Assembly (NCBI GenBank): GCA_002327305.1
Contig: DCUZ01000079.1
Span: forward strand, 1 to 53,666
Length of the DNA stretch: 53,666 nt
Direction: 5' to 3'
From: Holophagales bacterium UBA2201
Lineage (GTDB): Bacteria > Acidobacteriota > Thermoanaerobaculia > UBA2201
The position numbers and the translations under genes are program-made. Every line of letters begins with the position of its first letter. Position 1 is the first letter of the stretch. Of this stretch, positions 33,923-42,546 are shown piece after piece. A model generated the notes under the pieces. That model saw only the letters and a program-made list of their open reading frames with translations, had not been told where the DNA came from and searched no databases.

Positions 33923-35188
33923 CTATTTCAGATACGGCGACCACGCCCCCTGGGTATTGGTCCCTTCGCGCGTCAACTGCTTCACCTGGCCGCCGTTGAG
34001 GTCCATGGTGTAGAGTTGGAACCGGCCCGAGCGGTCGGAGGCGAAGAGGATGCGGCGGCCGTTGGGACTGAAGAAGGGGCTTTCGTTGCTCCCGGAATTG
34101 GTCAGCCGGACGCGGTCCCCGCCCAGAAGGTCCTGAAGATAGACCTGGAACTTGTTCCCCTCCTTGGCGCAATAGACCAGGAGGCGCCCGTCGGGGGAGA
34201 GACGCGGCTCGGCGTTGTAGCCCCCTTCCATGGTGATGCGGCGGGCGTCCAGACCCCGCGGGTCCATCAGGAAGATGTGCGGGGCGCCGTCGCGGTCGGA
34301 GGTGAAGACGATGGCGTTTCCCATGGGGGCATAGGCGGGGTCGGTGTCGATCCCGCGGGCGAAGGTGAGTCGCTCGGCCTCGCCCGTGGCCAGGTCGAGG
34401 CGGTGGATGTCGGTGTTGCCGTCGGCCCCGGCTCCGGCGAAGGCGAGCCAGGCGCCGTCGGGACTGGGGGCGGGGGCGGTGGCCGTCTTGAGTTTGGGCG
34501 GGACCAGGCGCCTCACCCGCCCCTCCAGCCACTCCAGGGCCAGCAGGGAGGGCTGGCCGTAGAGGTAGGAGGCGTAGTAGAGGGTCTTGCCGTCGGGGGC
34601 CCAGGCGGGGGAGAAGCTGATGGACTTGTGGACCGTCAGCGGCTGATGGGCCCCGCCGTCGGCGTCCATGACCCACACCTCCTTGTGGCCCGTGCGGTCG
34701 CTGACGAAGGCGATCTTGGTCAGCGAAAGGCCCTTCTGCCCCGTCAGGTAGAGGACCAGTTCGTCGGCCAGGGTATGGGCCATGGAGGGGACGGCCTCGA
34801 AGCCGCCCCGGTAGCTCTTGGAGAGGATCACCTTCTTGGACTTGACCTCGTAGAGGTTGTGGCGCAGGACCAACGCCGTCCCGGAGGGTTCCACCGAGGT
34901 GGAGAGGTAGAAGTCCACGCCGGCGCCCTTGAGCGCCTCGAAGTACTTCATCGGGTCGCCCCCGGAGGGGACGCCGCTCTCGATGAGGGTGAAGGCCTCC
35001 GAAGCGAGGAGGTCCTCCCGCAGGGTCTGGTTCCACAGCGGCTGGTCGGGAAGGGTGAGGAAGGAGAAGTTGAGCTTCGCGATCCCCGGGGTCCGCAGTT
35101 CCAGATAGAGGTCGTCCTGTTGGGCGGCGGAGGGCACCGCGGCCAGCAGGACGCTACTCAAACTTAAGATGAACGCCCAGTTTTTCAT
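33923..35188 (-). CDS. tolB: Tol-Pal system beta-propeller protein TolB
   Basis: A 421-aa periplasmic protein with a signal peptide (1-22, ILSLSSVLLAAVPSAAQ). The N-terminal TolB domain spans about 25-140 (SGVDFYLSTSVEPSGTAL-type strands). The C-terminal six-bladed propeller has the repeated TolB pattern: IAFVSDRTGHKEVWVMDADG, ISFSPAWAPDGKTLYYASY, APSPDGAWLAFAG, IVFTSDRDGAPHIFLMDP, FFSPNGRRILFASDRSG. It overlaps the end of the TolA/TonB-like gene by 35 bp and is last in the tol operon. In the family it binds Pal and helps envelope constriction; no pal gene follows directly, but an OmpA-family gene lies just upstream of tolQ. Confidence 0.92.
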   Translation of the reverse strand: MKNWAFILSLSSVLLAAVPSAAQQDDLYLELRTPGIAKLNFSFLTLPDQPLWNQTLREDLLASEAFTLIESGVPSGGDPMKYFEALKGAGVDFYLSTSVEPSGTALVLRHNLYEVKSKKVILSKSYRGGFEAVPSMAHTLADELVLYLTGQKGLSLTKIAFVSDRTGHKEVWVMDADGGAHQPLTVHKSISFSPAWAPDGKTLYYASYLYGQPSLLALEWLEGRVRRLVPPKLKTATAPAPSPDGAWLAFAGAGADGNTDIHRLDLATGEAERLTFARGIDTDPAYAPMGNAIVFTSDRDGAPHIFLMDPRGLDARRITMEGGYNAEPRLSPDGRLLVYCAKEGNKFQVYLQDLLGGDRVRLTNSGSNESPFFSPNGRRILFASDRSGRFQLYTMDLNGGQVKQLTREGTNTQGAWSPYLK

Positions 35189-35816
35189 CGTTGTACTCGA
35201 AGGGGAGGGGGGGGAGCGGATTGGAGGAGAGGACCGCGCGCAGGGCGGCGCGGTCGAAGGCCGCCTCTCCCGAAGAGCGCTCCACATCGGCCTGCAGGAT
35301 GCGCCCGCTCTTGGCCACGGTGAACCGGACGACGCACGAGGCGCCCGGCGTCGCGGGGGGGCGGTACCAGTTGGCGGAGAGGCGGTTCAGCATCTGGGAC
35401 ACATAGTAGTCGAAGGGGAAGTAGACGGCGTCGATGCCGGCCACCGAGGCACCCGGGACCGCCGCTCCGGCCGTCCCGGCCCCGTTGGAGGGGGCGGTTT
35501 CGGGGGAGGGGGTGGTCGGGAGCGCCGCCGTCGGCGCGGGAGCCGCGGCGGCTTTGGGGGCCGGCTTGGCGGAGGGCTTGGGGGGGGGAATCTTTTTTGT
35601 CGGCGCCGGCGCCGGCGCGGCCGGGGCGGGGGCTGTGGATGGGGGGGCCGGCTTGGAGCGTGGGAGCGGGGGGGCCACCCGGATGGTGATGGTCCTGCCG
35701 GGGTTGAAGGCGGCCTTGGGGCGGGCCAGCGGCCCCAGGGCCAGCAGGGCCACGGCCAGGACATGGACGCCGAGGGAGATGCCCGCCGTCCAGGGGGTGA
35801 AGAGGCGCTGTTCCAC
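35154..35816 (-). CDS. TolA/TonB-like energy transducer
   Basis: A 220-aa protein: one N-terminal membrane helix (about 9-31, TAGISLGVHVLAVALLALGP), a Pro/Ala/Lys-rich periplasm-spanning linker (about 45-125), and a C-terminal TonB-type domain (about 130-220; CVVRFTVAKSGRILQADVER, FDRAALRAVLSSNPLPPLP). The start is GTG 35816, overlapping the tolR stop by one base (TAGTG), with GAGGAG 5 nt upstream. Between tolR and tolB it takes the place of TolA, though the C-terminal fold is TonB-like, as in many non-proteobacterial Tol systems. Confidence 0.88.
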   Translation of the reverse strand: MEQRLFTPWTAGISLGVHVLAVALLALGPLARPKAAFNPGRTITIRVAPPLPRSKPAPPSTAPAPAAPAPAPTKKIPPPKPSAKPAPKAAAAPAPTAALPTTPSPETAPSNGAGTAGAAVPGASVAGIDAVYFPFDYYVSQMLNRLSANWYRPPATPGASCVVRFTVAKSGRILQADVERSSGEAAFDRAALRAVLSSNPLPPLPFEYNDEKLGVHLKFE

Positions 35817-36223
35817 TATTTCTCCTCGCGGGTCACCAGGCCGATGGCCTCGGCCCCCGCCTCGTCCAAAACGTCGAGGACCCGCACCACGCTCCCGTAC
35901 GGAACCCCCTCGTCGGCCCGCAGGTACACCGCCTGCCCCTTGCGCGCGGCCAGCCACGCGGGAAGGCGCCGCTTGAGCTCCAGGAGGGGCAGGGCCTGCT
36001 GGTCCATGTAGATCTGCCCCTCCTTGTTGATGGAGATGACGAGGGGCTGGGCCGGCTGGGCCGGGAGGGAGCCGGCCTGAGACGCGGGGATCTGCACCTG
36101 GATGCCGGAGAGGAGGAGGGGGGCGGTGATCATGAAGATGATGAGGAGGACCAGGATGACGTCCACCAGGGGCGTCACATTGATTTCGCCCATCTCGCGG
36201 TCGAATTCGCCGTTGAACGCCAT
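35816..36223 (-). CDS. tolR: ExbD/TolR family protein
   Basis: A 135-aa biopolymer-transport protein. A short cytoplasmic N-terminus, one helix (about 19-40) with the essential Asp in INVTPLVDVILVLLIIFMIT, then a periplasmic domain (LVISINKEGQIYMDQQALPL, VYLRADEGVPYGSVVRVLDV). With TolQ it forms the proton-driven motor. It begins 29 bp after tolQ and overlaps the next start by one base. Confidence 0.92.
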   Translation of the reverse strand: MAFNGEFDREMGEINVTPLVDVILVLLIIFMITAPLLLSGIQVQIPASQAGSLPAQPAQPLVISINKEGQIYMDQQALPLLELKRRLPAWLAARKGQAVYLRADEGVPYGSVVRVLDVLDEAGAEAIGLVTREEK

Positions 36224-36252
36224 GCGTCAGATGCCCCGCCGGGGCCTGGATT

Positions 36253-36915
36253 TCATTGGATCCTCCAGGTGAGGAGGTTCTCCACCTCGAGGATGAATTC
36301 GTCCTGCTCCTCCTTCACGGTGCGGAGGCGGTTCATGAAATGGTTGTAGCCGATGAGGGCGGGGATGGCCGCCCCCAGGCCGGCGGCGGTGTTGATGAGG
36401 GCCTCGGAGATCCCCGGGGCCACGGTGGCCAGGTTGGCGCTGCCGGCGATGCCGATCTGCCGGAAGGCGTTCATGATCCCCCAGACGGTCCCGAAAAGGC
36501 CGATGAAGGGGGTGGCGGAGGCGGTGGTGGCCAGGAAGGGGAGGCCGGTCCGCATCTCCCGCAGGGCGCGCATCCCGGTGCGCTCCAGTTCGCGGCGCAG
36601 GTTGTCGGGGTGGAGGATGCGGTGGTTGACGGGGTCGGCGTGGAACTGCCGCTCCAGTTCCGCGAAGGCGGCCAGGAACATGGTGGAGAGGGTGGAGCCC
36701 TTGAAGCGCAGGGCCTGGTCCCGGATGTCGAAGAGGCGCTCGCATTTGCGGAAGCGTTCCTGGAAGCGGCGGTTGAGGGCCCGGGCGCGCCTGATCTGGA
36801 CGGCCTTGGCGGCCATCACCATCCACGAGAGGATGGAAAACCCCAGGAGGATGGCCAGGACGAGTTTCCCGAGAAATCCCGTCTCGTGCCAGAAGATCTG
36901 CCAGACTTGACTCAT
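36253..36915 (-). CDS. tolQ: MotA/TolQ/ExbB proton channel protein
   Basis: A 220-aa inner-membrane protein with three helices (about 15-37, 124-146 and 160-185). The family motif lies around helices 2-3: LPFLATTASATPFIGLFGTV, WGIMNAF and ALINTAAGLGAAIPALIGYN. It is the first gene of the tolQ-tolR-tolA/tonB-like-tolB operon and supplies the pentameric ring around the TolR dimer. Confidence 0.93.
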   Translation of the reverse strand: MSQVWQIFWHETGFLGKLVLAILLGFSILSWMVMAAKAVQIRRARALNRRFQERFRKCERLFDIRDQALRFKGSTLSTMFLAAFAELERQFHADPVNHRILHPDNLRRELERTGMRALREMRTGLPFLATTASATPFIGLFGTVWGIMNAFRQIGIAGSANLATVAPGISEALINTAAGLGAAIPALIGYNHFMNRLRTVKEEQDEFILEVENLLTWRIQ

Positions 36916-36923
36916 AGCCGCTT

Positions 36924-36952
36924 ACCATATCATACGAACCTCGAAGGGTCAA
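36924..36952 (-). promoter_or_regulatory. Putative promoter of the tol operon
   Basis: Minus strand: TTGACC (36947-36952), 17-bp spacer, TATGGT (36924-36929), ending 8 bp before the tolQ ATG. The leader would be nearly absent. Confidence 0.5.
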
Positions 36953-36973
36953 CAATGAGCCCGGGTGCCGGGG

Positions 36974-37007
36974 AAAAAAAAGCGTCCCCGCCCGGGGGCG
37001 GGGACGC
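36974..37007 (-). terminator. Rho-independent terminator of the OmpA-family gene
   Basis: Perfect 11-bp arms GCGTCCCCGCC (36982-36992) and GGCGGGGACGC (36997-37007), followed on the minus strand by eight T. It lies 24 bp after the stop of the gene ending at 37031 and separates it from the tol operon. Confidence 0.9.
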
Positions 37008-37030
37008 GGTTGAACGGTTCGGGGAGGGGG

Positions 37031-38410
37031 CTATTGGACCGTGAGGTCGCTGCGGCGGTTCTGCTTGCGCCCCTCGTTGGTCTTGTTGTCGAACTTGGGG
37101 GCGCTCTCGCCGAGGCCCTCGGTGATGATGCGGCCGGCATCGACCCCCTTCTTCACCAGGTAGGCCTTGGCCGCTTCGGCCCGCCTGAGGGAGAGCTTCA
37201 TGTTGTGATTCTCCGACCCCAGACTGCAGGTGTTGCCGGTGATGTGCAGTTTGGCGGCGGTGTACTGGGCCAGGAAGGCGGCGGTTTCGTCCAGGACCGG
37301 CCCGGCGTCCTTGCGGATGGCGGCCTGGTTGAGGTTGTAGAAGATCGCTTTCTCGCCGAACAGCGCGAGATAGACGTCGCCGGCCACGGTCGGGTCGCTC
37401 TTGTAGGTGAGGACCTCCTCGCCGTCCAGGAAGCCGTCGCCGTCGGTATCGGCCTTCAGCGGGTCGGTCTTGTAGACGAAGATCTCGTCGTAGTCGGAGA
37501 GGCCGTCGCCGTCGGTGTCGGCCTTCAGCGGGTCGGTGCCGTACTTGGTCACCTCGTCGAAGTCGGTCAGCTTGTCGCCGTCGGTGTCGGGGTTGTTGAT
37601 GTCCGTCCCCAGCTCCATCTCGCGGCCGTCCACCAGGCCGTCGCCGTCGGTGTCCTTGTCACAGCCGTCGGCCTTGACGGGGTAGCCCTTGAGGGTGGCG
37701 GGGCACGCGTCGTTGTAGTTGATGACCCCGTCGCCGTCGCCGTCGTCCTTGTAGTCGGGGACGCCGTTGCCGTCCTCGTCAAGGGGGCAGCCCCGGGTGT
37801 CCACCACCATCTTCCAGACGGGGGAGGAGGGGGGCGTGTTCCAGCAGTAGTCGAGCGAGTCGCGGACGCCGTCCTCGTCGAGGTCGGGGGTCAGTTCCAC
37901 CACCACCTCGGGGCGGTCCGTTCCGCCGAATTGCAGGGTCAGGCCCAGCGTGTAGGCTAAATTCTGCTTGAAATAGTCGTTGCCGGAGAAGACCTCGCGC
38001 AGGTCGACGCGCAGGCCCACGAGGCGGGAGAGGGAGTATTTCAACCCCGCGCCCACTTCGAAGAGGTAGTCGTCATCGTCCATCAGCGAGACCTGGCCGG
38101 CGCCCACCAGCACGAAGGGGACCAACTTGTGTTCGGGACGGAAATGCCACAGGCCGCGCAGGCCGTAGAGGTCGCCGTCCTCTCCCTTGGCGGCCAGCTT
38201 GCTCCAACTGGCCTCCAGGGTGAACCGGTCGCCCATCATGTAACCCAGATTGATGCCCCACAGACTGCCGCCCGGAAGGGCATCTCCGCTGAGATTGGCG
38301 AAATCCCCGATGAAGGGCTCGATCTCGAACGCGCCCTTGCGTTCCTGCGCCATGCCGGCGAAGGGCAACGCAAGGAGAACCAGCAAAACGACCCAATGGA
38401 TTTTCCTCAT
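37031..38410 (-). CDS. OmpA-family outer-membrane protein with TSP3 calcium-binding repeats
   Basis: A 459-aa protein. Signal peptide 1-21 (VVLLVLLALPFAGMA). Residues of about 25-165 predict an 8-strand OmpA-like barrel (GINLGYMMGDRFTLEASW). Residues of about 170-340 hold thrombospondin type 3-like repeats with Asp-rich loops (DTDGDGLVDGRE, DTDGDGLSDYDE, DTDGDGFLDGEE) that should bind calcium. The last 110 residues form an OmpA peptidoglycan-binding domain (LHITGNTCSLGSENHNMKLS, then RRAEAAKAYL). It is a single-gene unit with its own promoter and terminator, next to tolQRAB, and could supply the Pal-like anchor. Confidence 0.9.
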   Translation of the reverse strand: MRKIHWVVLLVLLALPFAGMAQERKGAFEIEPFIGDFANLSGDALPGGSLWGINLGYMMGDRFTLEASWSKLAAKGEDGDLYGLRGLWHFRPEHKLVPFVLVGAGQVSLMDDDDYLFEVGAGLKYSLSRLVGLRVDLREVFSGNDYFKQNLAYTLGLTLQFGGTDRPEVVVELTPDLDEDGVRDSLDYCWNTPPSSPVWKMVVDTRGCPLDEDGNGVPDYKDDGDGDGVINYNDACPATLKGYPVKADGCDKDTDGDGLVDGREMELGTDINNPDTDGDKLTDFDEVTKYGTDPLKADTDGDGLSDYDEIFVYKTDPLKADTDGDGFLDGEEVLTYKSDPTVAGDVYLALFGEKAIFYNLNQAAIRKDAGPVLDETAAFLAQYTAAKLHITGNTCSLGSENHNMKLSLRRAEAAKAYLVKKGVDAGRIITEGLGESAPKFDNKTNEGRKQNRRSDLTVQ

Positions 38411-38454
38411 AGCTCCGCTCCTTCGATCTTAAGAGTGTAATGCGATGCCCGTAT

Positions 38455-38483
38455 AGTTTATGCTCAAATCCTCCGGGTGTCAA
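38455..38483 (-). promoter_or_regulatory. Sigma70 promoter of the OmpA-family gene
   Basis: Minus strand: TTGACA (38478-38483), 17-bp spacer, TAAACT (38455-38460). The leader is about 40 nt and ends with AAGGAGCGGAG before the ATG. Confidence 0.75.
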
Positions 38484-38511
38484 GCGCGTCAGGGTTGGAA
38501 CCGGAGAGGGG

Positions 38512-38540
38512 TTGATTATCGTGTAATTTTCGCTTATACT
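38512..38540 (+). promoter_or_regulatory. Sigma70 promoter of dinB
   Basis: TTGATT (38512-38517), 17-bp spacer, TATACT (38535-38540). The leader of about 130 nt contains the heptamer array at 38571-38598. I see no LexA-type box. Confidence 0.6.
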
Positions 38541-38570
38541 TTCCTTGAATATGCCGCACCGCCGAGCGAA

Positions 38571-38598
38571 GGTTCAAGTTCCAGGGTTCATGTTTCAA
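38571..38598 (+). repeat. GTTYCAR-type heptamer array
   Basis: Four 7-bp units: GGTTCAA, GTTCCAG, GGTTCAT, GTTTCAA. It resembles the array at 23821-23848 and lies in the predicted dinB leader. Confidence 0.6.
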
Positions 38599-38679
38599 GT
38601 TAAATATTGCCGGGGAGGGTTCCGGCCGGCCGGACTGCACGGCGAAAATGGATCCATGCGCACGCTGAGGAGGGGTTGA

Positions 38680-39864
38680 TTGACGGCCATCGCCTGCCTG
38701 GATCTCGACGCCTTCTTCGTCTCCGTGGAGCGGGCCAGGGATCCTTCACTCAGAGGAAAGCCCGTCGTCGTGGGGGGCGATCCCATGCGCGGCCGCGGCG
38801 TGGTCACCTGCGCCTCCTACGAGGCCCGGGCGTACGGCGTTCACTCGGCCATGCCCGCGGCCAAGGCCAGGCGCCTCTGCCCGCACGCCGTCTTCCTCCG
38901 GGGCGATTTCGAGGCCTACCGGACGGCCTCCCGCCGCGTCCGGGCCTTCGTGGAAGCCGCCGCCCCCTCGGTGGAGCAGGCCTCCATCGATGAATTCTTC
39001 TTCTCTTTCAAGGGGTGCGAACGGCTCTACCGCGGCGACTTCTTCGGGGTCCTCTACCGTCTGCGCGCCGCCATCCGCCGCGAGGTGGGGATCACCGCCT
39101 CCGCGGGGCTGGCCTCCACCCGCACCACGGCCAAGATCCTCTCCAACCTCGCCAAGCCCGACGGCCAGATGGCGGCTCTGCCGGGGGGGGAGGCGTCCCT
39201 CCTGGCCCCCCTGCCGGTGGAGGCCATCCCCGGCGTGGGGCCGCGGGTAAAGGAGAAATTGAATGCCCTGGGGCTGGCCACGGTGGGGGACCTCCAGCGG
39301 ATCCCCCCCGCCCTCCTCCAGGCCGCCCTGGGCCCCTGGGGCGCCGTCCTCCACGCGAAGGCGCTGGGTGAAGGCGGGGACCCCAGGGGGGAGGCCGTCA
39401 CCCCCCCGACGCGGGTCAAGAGCATCTCGGCCGAGGAGACGCTGGAGACCGACACCACCGATTTGAAACGCCTCGACGCCGTCCTCTTCTGGCTGGTCCA
39501 GAAGGTGGCCTTCAGGGCCCGGCAGAAGGGGCTGTGGGGGCGCACGCTGACCGTTAAGATCCGCTACGCCGACTTCTCCACCGTCAGCGCGGCCCGCACC
39601 TTCGCCGCCCCCACGGCCTCCTACACGCTCCTTGAAGCCGCGGCCCTCGACCTTTTCCGCGCCCTCTACGCGCGGCGGGTGCGCCTGCGGCTCCTCGGCG
39701 CCGAGCTCTCCCGCCTGGAGCCCGACCCGCGCCAGCTCGCACTCGATTTCTTCGGGGACCGGAAGGGCGAGATCCTCTCCCGCGCCGTGGACACGGTGCG
39801 GGAGAAGCACGGGCTCTACGCCATCACGGTGGGGGCGGGGGAGGCGAGGAAGCGTAGGGCGTAG
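38680..39864 (+). CDS. dinB: DNA polymerase IV (Y family)
   Basis: A 394-aa translesion DNA polymerase. Palm-domain metal ligands are visible: D8 (IACLDLDAFFVSVE), then D104-E105 (QASIDEFFF). The steric-gate region AFFVSVE, the SYEARAYGVHSAMP finger motif and the HhH thumb (VEAIPGVGPRVKEKLNALG) are present. The start is TTG 38680, supported by a strong GAGGAGGGG 4-6 nt upstream. Length fits the family, with a little-finger domain in the last 110 residues. The final codons (KRRA) and the stop lie inside a 7-bp repeat array (39852-39893). Confidence 0.94.
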   Translation: MTAIACLDLDAFFVSVERARDPSLRGKPVVVGGDPMRGRGVVTCASYEARAYGVHSAMPAAKARRLCPHAVFLRGDFEAYRTASRRVRAFVEAAAPSVEQASIDEFFFSFKGCERLYRGDFFGVLYRLRAAIRREVGITASAGLASTRTTAKILSNLAKPDGQMAALPGGEASLLAPLPVEAIPGVGPRVKEKLNALGLATVGDLQRIPPALLQAALGPWGAVLHAKALGEGGDPRGEAVTPPTRVKSISAEETLETDTTDLKRLDAVLFWLVQKVAFRARQKGLWGRTLTVKIRYADFSTVSAARTFAAPTASYTLLEAAALDLFRALYARRVRLRLLGAELSRLEPDPRQLALDFFGDRKGEILSRAVDTVREKHGLYAITVGAGEARKRRA

Positions 39865-39893
39865 CGGCGTAAAAGCGCAAATGCGCAACGGCG
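39852..39893 (+). repeat. Heptamer array spanning the dinB stop codon
   Basis: Six 7-bp units: GCGTAGG, GCGTAGC, GGCGTAA, AAGCGCA, AATGCGC, AACGGCG. The dinB stop (39862-39864) is inside the second unit. Confidence 0.55.
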
Positions 39894-39937
39894 CATTCCC
39901 CCGCCCGATGGAGCGCAGTGGCGGAGCGCATCGAGGT

Positions 39938-39963
39938 GTAGGGGCGGACCCATGCGTCCGCCC
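39938..39963 (+). repeat. GTAGGGGC-headed palindromic repeat
   Basis: Header 39938-39945; perfect stem GGGCGGAC (39942-39949) with GTCCGCCC (39956-39963), loop CCATGC. The gap continues AT-rich to the Fic gene at 40100 and contains no gene. Confidence 0.7.
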
Positions 39964-40099
39964 AGTGTTCTATGGACACGGCAAACCGTGCCCGAAGTTA
40001 TAGGACAATAATATGGAATAAATTCTATCAATAGTGGTATTATTAATGATGTATGCTGCACGATTAAAATGACTTAATTAAGTATTAGCGAGGACATGT

Positions 40100-41269
40100 A
40101 TGAGGACATATGAAAAGACACATCCCTGGATAAAATTTGGATTTGATCTTCATGAGGCTGAACCAAGATTGTGGCTCCTGCTTGGCGAAGCGGCATCCAA
40201 ATGTGAGCACATTGCCGGGGTGCCTCTCCGTCCTTCAACTGCCCAGATGCTGCACCGCCTTTACTTGGCCAAAGGTGCGCTCGCGACTACTGCCATCGAG
40301 GGCAACACTCTATCGGAGAGTGAGGTCCTGCAGCACTTGGACGGCACATTGAAATTGCCGCCCTCAAAAGAATATCTTGGCCAAGAAATTGACAATATCG
40401 TAGCCGCCTGTAATCTCATCGCCAATAGATTAAAGGGGGGGGACGATGCGCTGACGTTCGATCGCATTCTAGAGTTCAATAAAATGGTTTTGGAGAAGCT
40501 CGCTTTGGAAGATGGGGTAGTGCCGGGCGAAATTCGGAGGCATTCTGTTGTTGTGGGCAGTGTGTACCGCGGAGCTCCTCCGGAAGACTGCCTGTTCCTG
40601 ACAGAACGGCTAACTGAATGGTTAAGCGGACCGGATTTTCATCCAAGAGCTGGCTTTGAAATAGCCTCTGCAATTCTAAAGGCTGTGGTGGCTCATGTAT
40701 ATTTGGCTTGGATTCATCCATTCGGAGACGGGAACGGCCGTACCGCCCGCCTGGCGGAATTACAAATACTGCTTGCCGCCGGTGTTCCCACCCCTGCCGC
40801 CCATCTGCTGAGCAACCACTACAATCAGACGCGGAGTGAGTATTACAGGCAACTGGACTTGGCCTCAAAATCCGGTGGAGACATCCTGCCTTTCCTCGAT
40901 TACGCCGTACAAGGTTTAGTGGATGGCCTCCGCGAGCAAGTTGAAATGATTCTGGTACAGGTGTGGGATGTAACCTGGAGAAATTTTGTGCATGAACATT
41001 TTAAAGACAAAACCAGTAACACTGAAAGCCGACAAAAGCATTTAGCATTGGATCTAAGCACGAATGTAAAGGCGGTGCCGGCCAGCAAGATTCCTGATCT
41101 AACGCCGCGTCTGGCCCGGGCATACGCGAATAAAACCACGAAAACCGTGCAACGGGATATCGGCGTATTGGAAAAGATGGACCTTGTGGAGCGCACGCAC
41201 GAAGGCATACGCGCCAAACGCGAAATGATTCTTTCTTTCCTGCCATGGAAGAAGCAAAATAGGGCGTAG
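40100..41269 (+). CDS. Fic domain protein (probable AMP transferase) with inhibitory helix
   Basis: A 389-aa protein. An N-terminal Fic_N-type region contains the inhibitory motif T63-x3-E67-G68-N69 (TTAIEGN), the class II self-inhibited form. The Fic core carries the full catalytic motif HPFGDGNGRTAR from H206, so AMPylation (AMP transfer from ATP to a Ser/Thr/Tyr target) is expected. The C-terminus is a winged-helix-like domain (TPRLARAYANKTTKTVQRDI, GVLEKMDLVE), common in Fic proteins that may autoregulate. Base composition is clearly more AT-rich than the flanking dinB, which marks the start of an island. Its TAG stop lies within a GTAGGGGC repeat. No antitoxin-like partner is seen beside it. 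Confidence 0.92.
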   Translation: MRTYEKTHPWIKFGFDLHEAEPRLWLLLGEAASKCEHIAGVPLRPSTAQMLHRLYLAKGALATTAIEGNTLSESEVLQHLDGTLKLPPSKEYLGQEIDNIVAACNLIANRLKGGDDALTFDRILEFNKMVLEKLALEDGVVPGEIRRHSVVVGSVYRGAPPEDCLFLTERLTEWLSGPDFHPRAGFEIASAILKAVVAHVYLAWIHPFGDGNGRTARLAELQILLAAGVPTPAAHLLSNHYNQTRSEYYRQLDLASKSGGDILPFLDYAVQGLVDGLREQVEMILVQVWDVTWRNFVHEHFKDKTSNTESRQKHLALDLSTNVKAVPASKIPDLTPRLARAYANKTTKTVQRDIGVLEKMDLVERTHEGIRAKREMILSFLPWKKQNRA

Positions 41270-41324
41270 GGGCGGGCCCACGCGTCCGCCCGGAAATGTA
41301 GGGGCACGGCATGCCGTGCCCGGG
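41266..41324 (+). repeat. Two tandem GTAGGGGC-headed palindromes
   Basis: First header 41266-41273, containing the Fic stop codon, with a stem like that at 39938 (GGGCGGGCC/GTCCGCCC, imperfect). Second header 41298-41305, followed by a perfect 20-bp palindrome GGGCACGGCATGCCGTGCCC (41302-41321). Confidence 0.75.
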
Positions 41325-41470
41325 AGCGCAAGGACTAAAATGGTGATGATATCCTACAGAGTCCTCCAAGACTGACATGCAACCTCCTATGGGGTATCAT
41401 ATCTCAATGAGCAGTCAGGTGAAATCTGCGACAACCATGGACGCATTGATCCAATGATGATGGAGGATGT

Positions 41471-41803
41471 ATGCCTTATTCAATAAACGGGGTGGGGACG
41501 AGCTTTTATGGAGAAAGTAATTATCGTCACGAGGACACGAGCATTACGGGCGATAAGGAAATCTCATTTGTGACGACCGAATGGGTGATAGTCCTGTGGA
41601 TACCGCTTATTCCCATCAGGTCCCGCCGAGTGATAAAGGGTTTTCATGAGGGGTTCCCATTTCCCTTTGGAACTACGCACTACTATGATCTTGGAAGAGC
41701 TCCTTTTGCATGGAATAAGATCGGCCAGACATATCTAATAATTTTGGGCGTTGCGGTTGGCGTTGCGCTACTATGGTCGGCCGGTGAGGCCATGCGGTCT
41801 TAG
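41471..41803 (+). CDS. Small membrane protein of unknown function
   Basis: A 110-aa protein with one or two helices: a hydrophobic stretch at about 37-50 (EWVIVLWIPLIPI) and a clear C-terminal helix (about 86-104, YLIILGVAVGVALLW). The N-terminus (INGVGTSFYGES, then the TTEW-IPLIP pattern) resembles short N-terminal modules found in uncharacterised bacterial membrane proteins, where GTxYxG precedes a WIPLIPxR segment. A GGAGGATGT site precedes the ATG. AT-rich like its neighbours. No function can be given. Confidence 0.65.
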   Translation: MPYSINGVGTSFYGESNYRHEDTSITGDKEISFVTTEWVIVLWIPLIPIRSRRVIKGFHEGFPFPFGTTHYYDLGRAPFAWNKIGQTYLIILGVAVGVALLWSAGEAMRS

Positions 41804-41822
41804 CAACCGAAAAGGAGAATAT

Positions 41823-42044
41823 ATGACTACGGAAATTAGGATTGGAATGGGACCTGATGGGAAGCCCTTCATCTGGGATGACTTTGGGGAAGTCAAATGC
41901 CCCAAATGTGGGGCAGTGAAATGCCGCACCCTGAAATCTCAACCCAACCCGCTATCCAGCGCACAGCCAAGCTGGGCGCGGCATTGCAAGACCTGCGGGT
42001 ATTCTGAAAATTGGGACGACTTAGCCAGCAGTCTCGACTATTAG
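41823..42044 (+). CDS. Small zinc-ribbon-like protein
   Basis: A 73-aa protein whose two CxxC pairs suggest a zinc ribbon: CPKCGAVKC at about 25-33 and HCKTCG at about 58-63. The spacing fits a structural zinc site rather than a redox site. ATG 41823 follows AAAGGAGAATAT; the frame is open further upstream only as a read-through of the previous gene region. It lies 19 bp after the previous gene and is probably in the same transcript. Function unknown. Confidence 0.65.
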   Translation: MTTEIRIGMGPDGKPFIWDDFGEVKCPKCGAVKCRTLKSQPNPLSSAQPSWARHCKTCGYSENWDDLASSLDY

Positions 42045-42120
42045 AGATGCTTCCTATTTGTCCGTATGAAGTGATCCTACGTGGCGTTCTTTGAGTTGAT
42101 CCGATGAAAGGAAGCAAACC

Positions 42121-42546
42121 ATGAAGAAATGCTCCTTCTGTACAGAAGAGATTCAGGATGATGCGATCAAATGCCGCTTCTGCGGGGAATGGCTAAACAA
42201 GCCTTCCCAAGATGGCCCAGCCCAACAAACAGAGCCCACAAAAACTGCAGGGAGCATTTGGACAAAAGAACAAAAGGCTTTAGCCGTGGCAGGAGCGGCG
42301 TTGATATTGCTTAATATCGTTTTTGTCGGCATTCTGCAGCAGATGGCAGAGCCGCGCCATGCCAATTATCATCCGACCACTATATTGGGAGATGGATTGG
42401 GACATAGCGCGTTGTATTTCGGAATATCGGCCTTGCTATCGGCCTACTACAAATGGGTCGGTAAGCGCCCATTCCCCTATGCTTTCTTTTTAATCTTTGG
42501 AACCATCACTAATTTTGCTATGGCCTTTCGGGGGGGTATGCGATGA
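42121..42546 (+). CDS. Zinc-ribbon membrane protein (first of two paralogues)
   Basis: A 141-aa protein. An N-terminal zinc ribbon (KKCSFCTEEIQDDAIKCRFC, with CxxC at 4-7 and 18-21) is followed by WLNKP, a linker and two or three membrane helices (about 52-72, 94-110, 118-136). Ribbons of this type often sit at the cytoplasmic end of membrane proteins of unknown role. It overlaps the next gene by 4 bp (ATGA), and that gene has a nearly identical N-terminus, so the pair arose by duplication or domain sharing. Confidence 0.75.
   Translation: MKKCSFCTEEIQDDAIKCRFCGEWLNKPSQDGPAQQTEPTKTAGSIWTKEQKALAVAGAALILLNIVFVGILQQMAEPRHANYHPTTILGDGLGHSALYFGISALLSAYYKWVGKRPFPYAFFLIFGTITNFAMAFRGGMR

Noticed and set aside
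40100..41269. Fic protein as toxin of a Fic/antitoxin pair
   Set aside because: The inhibitory TxxxEGN helix is inside the protein itself and no small antitoxin gene lies next to it.
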